A stretch of DNA of 64,000 nt, from assembly GCF_001625085.1 (NCBI RefSeq), contig NZ_BDAW01000016.1, positions 62,001 to 126,000 on the forward strand. The letters are read 5' to 3'. Shown piece by piece: positions 46,239-54,935 of this stretch. Both the position numbers and the translations under genes were made by a program. Numbering within the stretch: position 1 is the stretch's first letter; the number at the start of each line of letters is the position of its first letter. The stretch is from Nocardia acidivorans NBRC 108247. GTDB lineage: Bacteria; Actinomycetota; Actinomycetes; Mycobacteriales; Mycobacteriaceae. The notes under the pieces were generated by a model. The model saw only the letters and a list, made by a program, of their open reading frames with translations. It ran no database searches and was not told the DNA's origin.

Positions 46239-46646
46239 GTCGAGCGCCTTCTGATTGCGCCGCCCGTCCCAGCGGCTGGGTTCGTCCTTGCTGCGGGGCG
46301 GGCGGTCGTTCGCGCCCAGCACCGCGATCCACGGCAGCGGAATCGAGACGCCGATGATCAGCAGCGAGATCACCCAGTTGTGCCAGATGCCGTACGCGAT
46401 CGCCGCCCCCACCAGGCAGGGAATCCGGAACGCCATGATCATCACGTACCGCCGCACCCGATCGTGATGCTGCTGTTCGAGCGAGGTCGCCGCCTCGGTG
46501 ATCAGCGTCGGCTGTTCCTTCTCACCCCGGAAGAACCCCGCCGGTTTACGCTCCGGCATCGGAATCGAACCGGGCGGAAGGAATTCGACCTCGGGGCGAA
46601 CCTGGCCGCCCTCGGGATCGGCCTGCGAATCGCCGTCACGCTGCAT
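46209..46646 (-). CDS. DUF3099 membrane protein
   Basis: 145 residues with two transmembrane helices (MAFRIPCLVGAAIAYGIW and WVISLLIIGVSIPLPWIAVL) flanked by LITEAATSLEQQHHDRVRRY and GANDRPPRSK, the DUF3099 pattern. From memory it corresponds to M. tuberculosis Rv2709. Divergent from the DUF3039 gene and overlapping the MFS gene's 3' end by 30 bp. Confidence 0.87.
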   Translation of the reverse strand: MQRDGDSQADPEGGQVRPEVEFLPPGSIPMPERKPAGFFRGEKEQPTLITEAATSLEQQHHDRVRRYVMIMAFRIPCLVGAAIAYGIWHNWVISLLIIGVSIPLPWIAVLGANDRPPRSKDEPSRWDGRRNQKALDSRPHNAIDS

Positions 46647-46651
46647 ACCTC

Positions 46652-46664
46652 GAGTGTTGCACTC
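46652..46664. promoter_or_regulatory. Short palindrome between DUF3099 and DUF3039 genes
   Basis: GAGTG-TTG-CACTC lies 6 bp upstream of the DUF3099 ATG in a 76-bp divergent region. It could be a shared operator; it is short enough to occur by chance. Confidence 0.25.
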
Positions 46665-46722
46665 CCGCCTGTCGAATGCACACGCCGGTTGCCTCCCGCG
46701 TAGCTCCTGGCATCATGGATGG

Positions 46723-46956
46723 GTGAGCACAGACACCCTGGTACGCCCGGAAACGACCACCGACGAGTCGACCGACAGCGACATCCCCAAGGTCTTCCAC
46801 TATGTGAAGAAGAACAAGATCGCCGAAAGCGCCGTCATGGGCACCTTCGTCCAGGCCCTGTGCGGCGAGGTCTTCCCCGTCACCCGCTCTCCCAAGCCCG
46901 GCTCCCCGGTCTGCGAGGAGTGCAAGCGCGTATACGAGATGATGAAGAAGGACTAG
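46723..46956 (+). CDS. DUF3039 protein
   Basis: 77 residues: KVFHYVKKNKIAESAVMGTF, GEVFPVTRSPKPGSPVCEEC, KRVYEMMKKD. Conserved Cys (ALCGEVF and VCEEC) suggest a small metal-binding protein. From memory this is the family of Rv2708c, next to Rv2709 and sigB. GTG start. Confidence 0.88.
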   Translation: MSTDTLVRPETTTDESTDSDIPKVFHYVKKNKIAESAVMGTFVQALCGEVFPVTRSPKPGSPVCEECKRVYEMMKKD

Positions 46957-46992
46957 CTGTTTCCACTGTTCAGCGGGTCATAGACCACCGAA

Positions 46993-47217
46993 CTAGGCCG
47001 CAGAGTGCCAGTTTGGTGCCATTCTGAATGGGTCTGGCAATTCCAACACGTCGGCGTTGTCCACTACCACCATGCGGCGAATGCCCTGGTGGATATAGTG
47101 GCGCTGAGCCATCGACTTGGCGCCGTCCATGTGCCCCAACTGGGCACTGGCCCGTTCGTCATCGCCGGTGATCATGGCGATATGGGTAGCCACGGTGTCC
47201 CGCAGGTCCGACAGGCG
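46993..47217 (-). pseudogene. Tyrosine integrase C-terminal remnant
   Basis: About 74 residues ending a phage/ICE-type tyrosine recombinase: LSDLRDTVATHIAMITGDD (catalytic Arg), ASAQLGHMDGAKSMAQRHYI (catalytic His and the nucleophile Tyr), VVDNADVLELP. The rest of the protein is missing; upstream sequence instead belongs to a FAD-monooxygenase fragment in another frame, with the junction at about 47217. It marks a past integration or deletion. Confidence 0.75.
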
Positions 47218-47518
47218 GAAAGTGACGCAACTCCGGTGGGAACTCGACGCACATCAGGTGCGTGCGATCGGAGTAACACCGGTAGCGGTGGATGCGAATC
47301 GCGGGGTCGAACGCGCGGCGCTCGACCCCGAACTCGGCCAAGACATCGAAGGTGCGTGGCCACAACAGCAGTGCGCGCGGCGTATTGAGCGGTCCGGGTC
47401 TCTTCTCGGTGATCCTGACCGAGATGCCCTGTGCCAGTAGGGCGCATGCCATGGCGAGACCTGCGGGGCCGGTGCCGATCACGAGCACATCCGGCTTCGA
47501 ACGGACTCGACCGGACAT
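47218..47518 (-). pseudogene. FAD-dependent monooxygenase, 3'-truncated
   Basis: The first 100 or so residues of an aromatic-ring-hydroxylase-type flavoprotein: the dinucleotide motif DVLVIGTGPAGLAMACALLA, VRITEKRPGPLNTPRALLLW, FDVLAEFGVERRAF. The start is intact (GGAGG 4 nt before ATG 47518), 25 bp after the HPPD-family stop. At about 47217 the gene is replaced by an integrase remnant, so substrate and C-terminal domains are lost. Confidence 0.78.
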
Positions 47519-47543
47519 CTGCCTCCGATCGATACGGCTAGGT

Positions 47544-48683
47544 TCACAGATTTCCGCGACGGTCCTGCTCACGTTCGATCGCCTGGAACAGTGCGGCGAA
47601 ATTGCCGACCCCGAAACCCTGTGACCCGTGCCGTTCGATGAGTTCGAAGAACCCCGTCGGCCGATCCTGTGGCGGACGCGTGAGGATCTGTAGGAGATGA
47701 CCGTGTTCGTCGCGGTCCACCAGCGCGCCGCGCCGTGCGAGTTCGGCGACCGGCGTGGTGATGGGTCCCATGCGGTCGAGTAAACCCGGGTCGTCGTAGT
47801 AGGAGTCCGGTGTTGGCAGGAACTCCACCCCGCCGGCCCGCATGCCGTCGATCGCGGCCAGAATGTCATCGGTGGCGAGCGCGACATGCTGTACCCCAGG
47901 GCCACCGTAGAACTGTAGGAACTCGTCGACCTGACTGTGGCGCGCCGATTGCGCCGGCTCCACTACCGGGAATTTCACCTGTCGGCGCGGGTCGGCGACG
48001 ACTCGGGATCGCAAAGCCGAGAACTTCGTGGAGATCTCCCCGTCGACGAACTCCGCCATGGTGTCGAAGCCGAAAACTCGCTGGTAGAAGTCCACCCATT
48101 CATCCATTCGCCCCGCTTCCACGGCGGCGACACAGTGATCGACGGCCTGGAAATAGGGGACCGCGGCGCCGGACATCGCGAAGGGCGCAGACGTGTAACC
48201 GGGTAAATGGGCGCCTCGATAGCGGGACCGGTCGACAAATGTATGACGGACCCTTCCGTACGCCGCGATCGACGCGAGCATGACGGTGCCGTCCCCATCG
48301 CCTGTCCGGTGCGGTTCGGCCAGCCCCCGTGCACCCTGCGCCAGCGCGTGGTCGTAGGCGGCGCCGACATCGGACACCGACAAGGCGACATCGACCACCC
48401 CGTCGCCATGATGATGGACGTACTCTCCCAGTTCCGTGCCCGCTCGGGCGGCTCCGGTAACGACGAAACAGGCTGTGCCCGAACGGAGTACATACGAGCA
48501 TTCATCCGGACTCCCCGTCTCCGGCCCTCGATAGGCGACCGGAGACATTCCGAACGCAGTCGCGAAGAAATGTGCGGACTGGAACGCGTTGCCCACCGCG
48601 AACACGATCGCGTCGAAGCCGTGTATGTCGAACGGCGTGCTCGGGGTCGTGTTCGCGGCGGCTACGCCGACCGGGGTGCTCAA
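47544..48683 (-). CDS. HPPD-family dioxygenase (4-hydroxyphenylpyruvate dioxygenase or 4-hydroxymandelate synthase)
   Basis: 379 residues, two VOC-type halves. Fe(II) ligands are H183 (AVDHCVAAVE), H266 (VQHVALATDD) and E347 (GFFELIERHG). The C-terminal gate helix (GFGVGNFAALFQAIEREQ) is intact. The segment usually reading P-x-N-E-P in HPPD is PVVEP here, with V241 at the Asn position. That Asn contacts substrate in HPPD, and hydrophobic residues there are, as I recall, a feature of 4-hydroxymandelate synthases, so the product may differ from homogentisate. A TTG start overlaps the EF-hand stop (TTGA). Confidence 0.87.
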   Translation of the reverse strand: MSTPVGVAAANTTPSTPFDIHGFDAIVFAVGNAFQSAHFFATAFGMSPVAYRGPETGSPDECSYVLRSGTACFVVTGAARAGTELGEYVHHHGDGVVDVALSVSDVGAAYDHALAQGARGLAEPHRTGDGDGTVMLASIAAYGRVRHTFVDRSRYRGAHLPGYTSAPFAMSGAAVPYFQAVDHCVAAVEAGRMDEWVDFYQRVFGFDTMAEFVDGEISTKFSALRSRVVADPRRQVKFPVVEPAQSARHSQVDEFLQFYGGPGVQHVALATDDILAAIDGMRAGGVEFLPTPDSYYDDPGLLDRMGPITTPVAELARRGALVDRDEHGHLLQILTRPPQDRPTGFFELIERHGSQGFGVGNFAALFQAIEREQDRRGNL

Positions 48684-49222
48684 GCGTGCGTGAGCAAGTC
48701 GGCTACCGGGTCCTCCGCGGAGCTGGTGTAGTACCTACAGATCACCTCGGCCCACACCGGCGCGGCGATCTCGCCGACACCCGAGGTATCGAGCTTCGCG
48801 AACATCGCAGCGGCCCTGTCGGCGTCGAACCCGGCCACCCGCATGTAATTGGTGTACTCGGCACGGTCGATCATGCCGTCGTCATTACGATCACAGATCG
48901 CGACAAGCGCCTCGGCATACGGTCGAAGGTAGGACATGTTCGCCGTGGGATCGGTGACCGCGGCGAAGTATTCCTCGAAACTCACCACCCCATCGCCATT
49001 CGTATCGGCGTGGGCCAGCAAGCCCTGCCAGTACCCTTGGTGTGCGGCCATCACCGCCCGTGCCTTGGCCGAGGTGGGCGGCTCCCCCGAACCGGTAATG
49101 ACTCGTTCGGCCAGCTTCTGGAAATCCACCTCCTCCAGCACGCCGTTCCCATTGGCATCCAGAAGGTCGAACCGCATACGAATCCTGTTCGAAGCGGCAT
49201 CATTCGAAGCGGCATTGCTCAT
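48680..49222 (-). CDS. EF-hand calcium-binding protein (CabD-like)
   Basis: 180 residues, no signal peptide, four EF-hand loops: DANGNGVLEEVD (from residue 22), DTNGDGVVSFEE (73), DRNDDGMIDRAE (111) and a degenerate DTSGVGEIAAPV (145) lacking the last acidic ligands. It resembles actinobacterial calcium-binding proteins such as CabD, proposed Ca2+ buffers or sensors. It overlaps the dioxygenase gene (TTGA) and the small upstream frame (ATGA), an unusual operon position for an EF-hand protein. Confidence 0.9.
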   Translation of the reverse strand: MSNAASNDAASNRIRMRFDLLDANGNGVLEEVDFQKLAERVITGSGEPPTSAKARAVMAAHQGYWQGLLAHADTNGDGVVSFEEYFAAVTDPTANMSYLRPYAEALVAICDRNDDGMIDRAEYTNYMRVAGFDADRAAAMFAKLDTSGVGEIAAPVWAEVICRYYTSSAEDPVADLLTHA

Positions 49223-49455
49223 GATTCCGATCGCCTTCCCTTAGGACAGTGCGGCAGGTCATAGCAGACCCGATCGTAGCAAACCGACCAGTCGTTCGAC
49301 GCCGGTTCGGCGGGCCGGTCGGCGGTGAACGGCGGATCGCGCAGGAAGATCGCGAACGCCTCCGGCCCCAGAATGTCCAATACCGCCTCGGCGTACCCCC
49401 GGTCACGTCTCGACTTCGTCAACGCCGCCCGTGTGGTAGGGGTGGAAGACACCAA
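49219..49455 (-). CDS. Small hypothetical protein upstream of the EF-hand gene
   Basis: 78 codons at most (an in-frame TGA lies just upstream), starting TTG 49455 or GTG 49452. Its stop overlaps the EF-hand ATG (ATGA), which suggests translation coupling and a real gene or the tail of one. Recognisable parts are AEAVLDILGPEAFAIFLRDP and NDWSVCYDRVCYDLPHC; I do not know the family. Confidence 0.4.
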   Translation of the reverse strand: MVSSTPTTRAALTKSRRDRGYAEAVLDILGPEAFAIFLRDPPFTADRPAEPASNDWSVCYDRVCYDLPHCPKGRRSES

Positions 49456-50096
49456 CGGTGAGGCTCGCGGTCACATCAGCACCTCGCCCGGACTGTTCAT
49501 TGTGGTTGCGGCACAACCATTCAACGCCCTTCAGGAGCGATCGGTCTCGTCATCGTGAATGGTGAATGCACGCCAGCGACCGGCAAGTTCGCCGCCATGG
49601 AGCGTGGGCCGCCGGACTCCGATCTGCCTGTGAAGCCGTGAGCGCGGCTATTCGGGACGGACGACAGCAGGGCCGAGACGGATGCGTGCCGAGGACGGCG
49701 TACACAGGTCTGGGCATCAACCGACGGTGCAGAGCCCTGCTGGATGCGCCGTTCGCTGTAGTTGGATTGCCGCGACGGTGGCTGTGGCTGAGCGCGCACC
49801 GCCGCGCTACCGTGCCGGATGATCCCAATCCGTTCAGCGTGTGGCACGTGCTGTTGGATTTGATCATCGTTCCGGCGGCGATCATTGCGATCCGGGGTCA
49901 ACGGAGAAGCGGCGTATAAAGCGCTCGGAGATCGATCGCCTTGGGCTGATGTGCGACTTTCCACCGAATGTCAGTGCGCCGACCTGCTCCCAACGTCTTG
50001 CACAACTCCGTCACCTGGGCACGGACAATAAAATGCGGCGACTGACGTTGGATCCGACCCACCACACGCCCCGGCTCCGCAACCATCACTGGAAGT
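49456..50096. other. Island DNA without a confident gene
   Basis: About 640 bp. Several reading frames of about 100 codons exist on both strands. One on the plus strand (49566-49919) ends with a hydrophobic VWHVLLDLIIVPAAIIAIR, but start, codon use and homology do not support a call. Likely degraded mobile DNA. Confidence 0.4.
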
Positions 50097-50267
50097 CCAC
50101 CGGGACCGCGCGTTTGCCCGGCTCCGATCCATCGCCCATTTTCTCGTTTCGAGTAGCTCGAATTGCGCTGTGCCGAAGTAGCTTTCGACCATGCTGTTCT
50201 CGAAGTAGTCTCCGAGGGATCCCATCGATCCCGGCAGGCCCGCAGCGCGGGTTCGTTGGCCGAAACG
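50097..50267 (-). mobile_element. IS3-family transposase (OrfB) fragment
   Basis: About 57 residues near the C-terminus of an IS3-type DDE transposase: AAGLPGSMGSLGDYFENSMV (compare GSMGxxGDxxDNA), then ESYFGTAQFELLETRKW, which includes the catalytic Glu in VESYF. The rest of the element and its terminal repeats are not recognisable. A relic. Confidence 0.72.
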
Positions 50268-50599
50268 ACGTTCTGGATAGCATCGAAACAGGCTGACTTT
50301 AGTCAGGGTAAGTGAGCGATAATGCCGCTTATGGGTCGGTTCGCACCAGTCTCCGGTCGGCGGCATCCCCTGAATCGCACCTTATCTGTGCCCCGCAGAT
50401 AATCAGCGGGGCCGTCTCCATTTTCGCACGATCCCTGCCCGCCGACCGGGGTTTGGCTGGATCGGAGCACCCCACCCGGTGTGTGCGCCACCCGGACTGT
50501 CGTCCCGGGCTTCCGACAGGAAAATCGGTCGGCCGCTTCCCATCCGCCATGCGGAGTGTCGGCAACGGTGCGGCTATTGATCATCGGATAATTCGACGG
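50268..50599. other. Intergenic region before the GH43-like gene
   Basis: 332 bp between the IS fragment and the secreted GH43-like gene. It should hold that gene's promoter. I see no gene or clear motif. Confidence 0.4.
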
Positions 50600-51544
50600 G
50601 TGGCTATCGGTCGAAGAACGGCGTTGGCGTTGCTGGGGAGCCTGCCGCTGGGTGCGCTCGCGATCGGGCGGGCGGCGGGTACGCCCGTGGGTGGGCCGCC
50701 GGTCACCCAGCCCGATCGGAATGCGGTGCGGTACACCATGACCGCGTTCACCAATGACAGTGAATCCGAGCTGTATGTCTACGAATCCGCCGATGCGACC
50801 GATTTCACGCTGGTGCGAGGCCCGGCGTATGAGCCGCCGAGCGGATTGCTGCGGGATCCGAGCCTGATCCGGCATACCGACGGCATGTATTACCTCACCT
50901 ATACGACCGGGTGGGAGGGGCAGACCATCGGATTCGCGCGCAGTGGTGACCGGATCACGTGGACGCATTTGTACGACCATCCGATCGACGTGCCCGGGGT
51001 GACCTCGACCTGGGCTCCGGAATGGTTCGTCGATCCGAGTGGGGAAGTCAGTGTGCTGGTATCGCTATCGGATGGCTATCGGTTCACGCCGCATCTGATC
51101 ACCGCCACCGACGCCGGGCTGGGGGCGTGGACGCCGCCCGCGCCGCTATTGGGGCTCGGGCCCAAGGACACCGGCTACGGATACATCGACACCACCGTGG
51201 TGCATCACAACGGGCAGTACTACGCGTTCACCAAGGACGAGACCACGAAATACGTCGAGCTCGCGGTCGCCGATCAGCTGCGCGGACGGTATCGCTTTCT
51301 GCAGACCGGGGATTGGGCCGGATGGGGCACGCCCCGCGAGGGGCAGTGCGTGATTCGACTGCCCGGCGGCGGATGGCGCATCTACTTCGACGCCTATGCC
51401 GACGGCATGTACCTGTACAGCGACAGTCATGACTATTTCCGGACCTGGACCGCCCCCGCGGAACTGCCCGAACTCTCCGGCACCGTCCGGCATTTCACCG
51501 TCCTGCCCGAAACCGTTGTCGCCCAGGCCACGACGAAGAACTGA
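50600..51544 (+). CDS. Secreted GH43-like five-bladed beta-propeller glycosidase
   Basis: 314 residues. The N-terminal IGRRTALALLGSLPLGALAI has a twin-Arg before a hydrophobic core (Tat- or Sec-type signal). The propeller shows GLLRDPSLIRHTDGMYYLTY (catalytic-base Asp), TSTWAPEWFVDPSG (Glu) and YGYIDTTVVHHNGQYYAFT, the GH43/GH32-clan layout of arabinanases and xylosidases. It may act on arabinose-containing polymers or plant material. GTG 50600; the frame is open upstream without similarity. Confidence 0.8.
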   Translation: MAIGRRTALALLGSLPLGALAIGRAAGTPVGGPPVTQPDRNAVRYTMTAFTNDSESELYVYESADATDFTLVRGPAYEPPSGLLRDPSLIRHTDGMYYLTYTTGWEGQTIGFARSGDRITWTHLYDHPIDVPGVTSTWAPEWFVDPSGEVSVLVSLSDGYRFTPHLITATDAGLGAWTPPAPLLGLGPKDTGYGYIDTTVVHHNGQYYAFTKDETTKYVELAVADQLRGRYRFLQTGDWAGWGTPREGQCVIRLPGGGWRIYFDAYADGMYLYSDSHDYFRTWTAPAELPELSGTVRHFTVLPETVVAQATTKN

Positions 51545-51730
51545 GGTCAGGTCTGTGGCCCGGTCGAACGGGACTGCGCTGTCATCGAAGTACCTTTCCG
51601 AGATCACCAATGCGTATGCCAGGGGATTACCGCATCGGACCCGGCCCTTAACTCCTCGCCGGAATCGGGCGCTTCGCCCAGCGACTCGAATACTGTGACA
51701 GCGTGATTGCCGGTCTGCGCGGATGCGCCC

Positions 51731-52954
51731 ATGTCCTCGATGATTGAGCGCGCGCCCGGTCAGGGGCCGGAACCGGGTCCGCTGCGGATCCTGCTGGTGG
51801 AGGATGACCGCGCCGATGCGTTGCTGGTCCGTGAACTGGTCGCCGACGCCGCGCCGGGGGCGGTGCTGGAGTGGGTGCGCACCGTCGCACAGGCGTGCGA
51901 GATGCTCGCGACCGCGCCACCGCACTGCGTACTGCTGGATCTGCATCTGCCCGACGCACACGGACTCGAATCCCTCGAGCGCCTGCGCGCGGCCGCCGCC
52001 GATGTGGCCATGGTCGTGCTCACCGGCCTCGATCAGGAGCCGATGGGCTTGGCCGCGGTCGCCGCGGGCGCACAGGACTACCTGGTCAAGGGGCGGGTGG
52101 AACCGGAGCTGTTCGGGCGGGCACTGCGCTACGCGGTCCAGCGCAAACAGGCCGAACGGGCCGCCGCGGCCCTGCGGGCCGGTCGGATGCGGGCGCGGGA
52201 GAACGCCCGGCTCGAACGCGGACTGCTGCCGACCCCGCTGCTGCACGGTGATCCGCTCATCGAGGTGGTGACCCGGTATCGGCCCGGCCGCGCGCATTCG
52301 TTGCTGGGCGGCGACTTCTACGATGTGGTGCAGGATTCCGACGATCGGGTGCACATCGTCATCGGCGATGTCTCCGGACACGGACCCGATGAGGCGGCCA
52401 CCGGGGTCGCGCTCCGATTGGCCTGGCGCACACTGGTTCTCAGTGGAATCACCGGCACCCGGCAACTGCGCCTGCTGGAACAGGTGCTGTTGGCCGAGCG
52501 CACCGGCAAGCACACCTTCGCCACCGTCACCACCCTCACCCTGCGGCCGTCCCAGCGCTCGGTACGGGTGATCCGCGCCGGGCACCCCGGCATGCTCATC
52601 CGCGACGGGGCGACGGTGCGCTGGTGCGAGGTGCCCGGCGGCCCCGCCCTCGGATTCAATCCGGGACAGGCGGATTGGCCGATCCACGACTTCGAACTGC
52701 CCGCGTCCGCCGAGGTGATACTCCTGACCGACGGCCTCTTCGAAGGGCATATCGGCGCGGGCGAGGAACGACTCGGTGAAGACGGACTGCTGCGCCTGGC
52801 GCGCTCGCTCCCGGCCACCGCAGCGGCCGAATTCCTGGACACCCTCATCGACCGCGCCGAGGCATTGGCCGAACAGCAGGGCGGGCTCGCCGACGATGTC
52901 GCCGTGCTGTCGGTGCGCTGGAGTCACCGCACTCGCCCGGGAGCCGCGCCGTGA
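51731..52954 (+). CDS. Response regulator fused to a PP2C-type (RsbU/SpoIIE) phosphatase
   Basis: 407 residues: receiver domain (RILLVEDDRADALLVRELV; phospho-acceptor Asp in VLLDLHLPD; VVLTGLDQEP; DYLVKG), a coiled linker, then a PPM phosphatase (GGDFYDVV, VIGDVSGHGPDEAATGVAL, GLADDVAVLSV) with metal-binding Asp residues. Such proteins dephosphorylate STAS anti-anti-sigma factors when their receiver is phosphorylated. It overlaps the histidine kinase gene by 4 bp (GTGA), and a STAS gene lies just beyond: a partner-switching module. Confidence 0.92.
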   Translation: MSSMIERAPGQGPEPGPLRILLVEDDRADALLVRELVADAAPGAVLEWVRTVAQACEMLATAPPHCVLLDLHLPDAHGLESLERLRAAAADVAMVVLTGLDQEPMGLAAVAAGAQDYLVKGRVEPELFGRALRYAVQRKQAERAAAALRAGRMRARENARLERGLLPTPLLHGDPLIEVVTRYRPGRAHSLLGGDFYDVVQDSDDRVHIVIGDVSGHGPDEAATGVALRLAWRTLVLSGITGTRQLRLLEQVLLAERTGKHTFATVTTLTLRPSQRSVRVIRAGHPGMLIRDGATVRWCEVPGGPALGFNPGQADWPIHDFELPASAEVILLTDGLFEGHIGAGEERLGEDGLLRLARSLPATAAAEFLDTLIDRAEALAEQQGGLADDVAVLSVRWSHRTRPGAAP

Positions 52955-54549
52955 GCACCACCGACACCGGAATAGGCCGGGTCACCGCGCAGGCGTGGTT
53001 CCAGCGTGTTCTCGCGCTGATGGTGTTCGTGGTACTGATCGGCGTGGTGGTGACGGCCCTGACCATCACCGCGACCGCGCGCGTCACCGACACGCTCGTG
53101 CGGCAGATCCAGCCCGCCGCCACCGAGGCCTACCGGCTGCAGAGTGCGCTGGCCAATCAGGAGACCGGCGTGCGTGGTTACGCCATCACCGCCGACCCGC
53201 AGTTCCTCGCGCCCTTCACCCTCGGTCGCGAGGACGAACCGCGCGCCGTCGCACACCTGCGTGAACTGCTCGCCGGCCGGCCGCAACTGCTCGCCGATGT
53301 CGACGCCATCGAAAAGGCCGCCCAGGTGTGGCACGACGACTACGCGCAGCCGCTGATCGCCTCCATCACCCCCGGTGCGGTCCGCCCGCTGGACACCGTC
53401 GCCACCGCGGTCGGCAAGGTCGAATTCGATGCGCTCCGTGATCGTTTCACCATCCTCAATACCGACCTGTCCGCCGCGGTCGAGAACGGTCGCCACGATC
53501 TGAGCCATAAGCGCGCCGTGCGGAATGTGGCGCTGTTCGGCATGGTCATCGCCTTCCTGGTGACCAGCCTGGTGCTCACCGTGCTGGTGCGGCGACTGGT
53601 GGCCCGGCCGCTGCGCGAACTCGCGGCCGCCTCACTGCGGGTGGCCGACGGCGATTTCGACCATCGCATCGCCGTGGCCGGACCCGCCGATCTCGCCATT
53701 GTCGCCGAGGCCGTGGAGAGCATGCGCCGGCGCATCGCGGCCGAGCTCGAATCCTCCCGGGTGCAGGAGGCGCTGCTCGCCGGTCAGGCCGCCGATCTGG
53801 ATCAGCAGGCGGCCGAATTGCGCCGCTCCAACACCGAATTGGAGCAGTTCGCCTACGTCGCCTCGCACGATCTGCGCGAACCGCTGCGCAAGGTGGCCTC
53901 GTTCTGCGAACTGCTGGAACAGCGCTACGGCGATCAACTCGACGAACGTGCCCGGCAGTACATCGAATTCGCGGTGGACGGCGCCAAGCGCATGCAGATC
54001 CTGATCGAGGATCTGCTCACCTTCTCCCGGGTCGGCCGGGTGCACGACGCCGTCGCCGTCACCGACCTGGACCGGGTGCTGGACCGTGCGCTGGCGAATC
54101 TCTCTGCGGCGGTGGAGGATTCGGGTCTACAGGTGGAACGGCCCGCGCGCCTGCCCGAGCTCACCGCGGAACCGACACAGCTGATCATGCTGTGGCAGAA
54201 CCTGCTGTCCAATGCCATCAAATTCCGGCGGCCCGAGGTGCCGCCGACCGTCCGGATCGACTGCGAAGCCGAGCCCGGCGATCCGGACGGATGGCGATTC
54301 ACGGTGTCCGACAACGGAATCGGCATCGCACCCGAATTCGCCGAGCAGGTGTTCGTGCTCTTCCGGCGGTTGCACGGTCGCGACGATTACAGCGGTACCG
54401 GAATCGGATTGGCGCTGTGCAAGAAGATCGTCGAATTCCACGGCGGTCGCATCTGGATCGATACCGACTACACCGGTGGAACGCGCATCTGTTTCACGCT
54501 GTTCGAGCGGATGCGCTACTCGGCCAGCGCCTCCTCCAGCGAGTCGTAG
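52951..54549 (+). CDS. Sensor histidine kinase with CHASE3 and HAMP domains
   Basis: 532 residues: first transmembrane helix (residues 18-42), extracytoplasmic CHASE3 domain (LQSALANQETGVRGYAITAD), second helix (FGMVIAFLVTSLVLTVLV), HAMP, HisKA with the phospho-His in AYVASHDLREPLRKV, and HATPase boxes LLSNAIKF, SDNGIGIAP, GTGIGLALCKKIVE. Phytochrome/CHASE3-type HKs pair with such receivers. It probably phosphorylates the upstream response-regulator phosphatase. The 3' end overlaps the convergent STAS gene by 34 bp. Confidence 0.93.
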   Translation: MSTTDTGIGRVTAQAWFQRVLALMVFVVLIGVVVTALTITATARVTDTLVRQIQPAATEAYRLQSALANQETGVRGYAITADPQFLAPFTLGREDEPRAVAHLRELLAGRPQLLADVDAIEKAAQVWHDDYAQPLIASITPGAVRPLDTVATAVGKVEFDALRDRFTILNTDLSAAVENGRHDLSHKRAVRNVALFGMVIAFLVTSLVLTVLVRRLVARPLRELAAASLRVADGDFDHRIAVAGPADLAIVAEAVESMRRRIAAELESSRVQEALLAGQAADLDQQAAELRRSNTELEQFAYVASHDLREPLRKVASFCELLEQRYGDQLDERARQYIEFAVDGAKRMQILIEDLLTFSRVGRVHDAVAVTDLDRVLDRALANLSAAVEDSGLQVERPARLPELTAEPTQLIMLWQNLLSNAIKFRRPEVPPTVRIDCEAEPGDPDGWRFTVSDNGIGIAPEFAEQVFVLFRRLHGRDDYSGTGIGLALCKKIVEFHGGRIWIDTDYTGGTRICFTLFERMRYSASASSSES

Positions 54550-54935
54550 ACATCGAGCAGGTCATCGAGCCCGGTCACCTCGATGGGTCGCCGCACCTGC
54601 GGTGAGGCGACCACCTTCAACCGGCGATCGGAGATCGCCTCCAGTGCCCCGACCAGCACGCTCAATCCGGCCGAACCGAAGAATCCCACCTCGGTCAGGT
54701 CCACGACCAGCAGTGCCGAATCGGTGGCCAATGCCTCGTCCACCGCGGCCGACAATTTCGGCGCGGAGACGATATCCACCTCACCCGTCGCGGACAGGAT
54801 CACCGCCGACTCGGCCGATCGCGTCCGGACGACCAGTTCTCGTGCCTCGCTGCTCACCGGGATACCCCGGTACTCGCCCCGAGCACCGCCCACGCGATTC
54901 CTTGAATCGTCACTATTCGCTACCTCCGGACCCAT
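54516..54935 (-). CDS. STAS-domain anti-sigma factor antagonist
   Basis: Up to 139 residues. STAS core: SAVILSATGEVDIVSAPKLS, VVDLTEVGFFGSAGLSVLVG (phosphorylatable Ser in FFGSAG), LKVVASPQVRRPIEVTGLDD. Unphosphorylated STAS proteins bind anti-sigma factors and free a sigma factor. The start is uncertain: ATG 54935, GTG 54893 (AAGGAA upstream) or GTG 54857. Convergent with the kinase gene; it is the likely substrate of the PP2C protein two genes away. Confidence 0.87.
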   Translation of the reverse strand: MGPEVANSDDSRNRVGGARGEYRGIPVSSEARELVVRTRSAESAVILSATGEVDIVSAPKLSAAVDEALATDSALLVVDLTEVGFFGSAGLSVLVGALEAISDRRLKVVASPQVRRPIEVTGLDDLLDVYDSLEEALAE

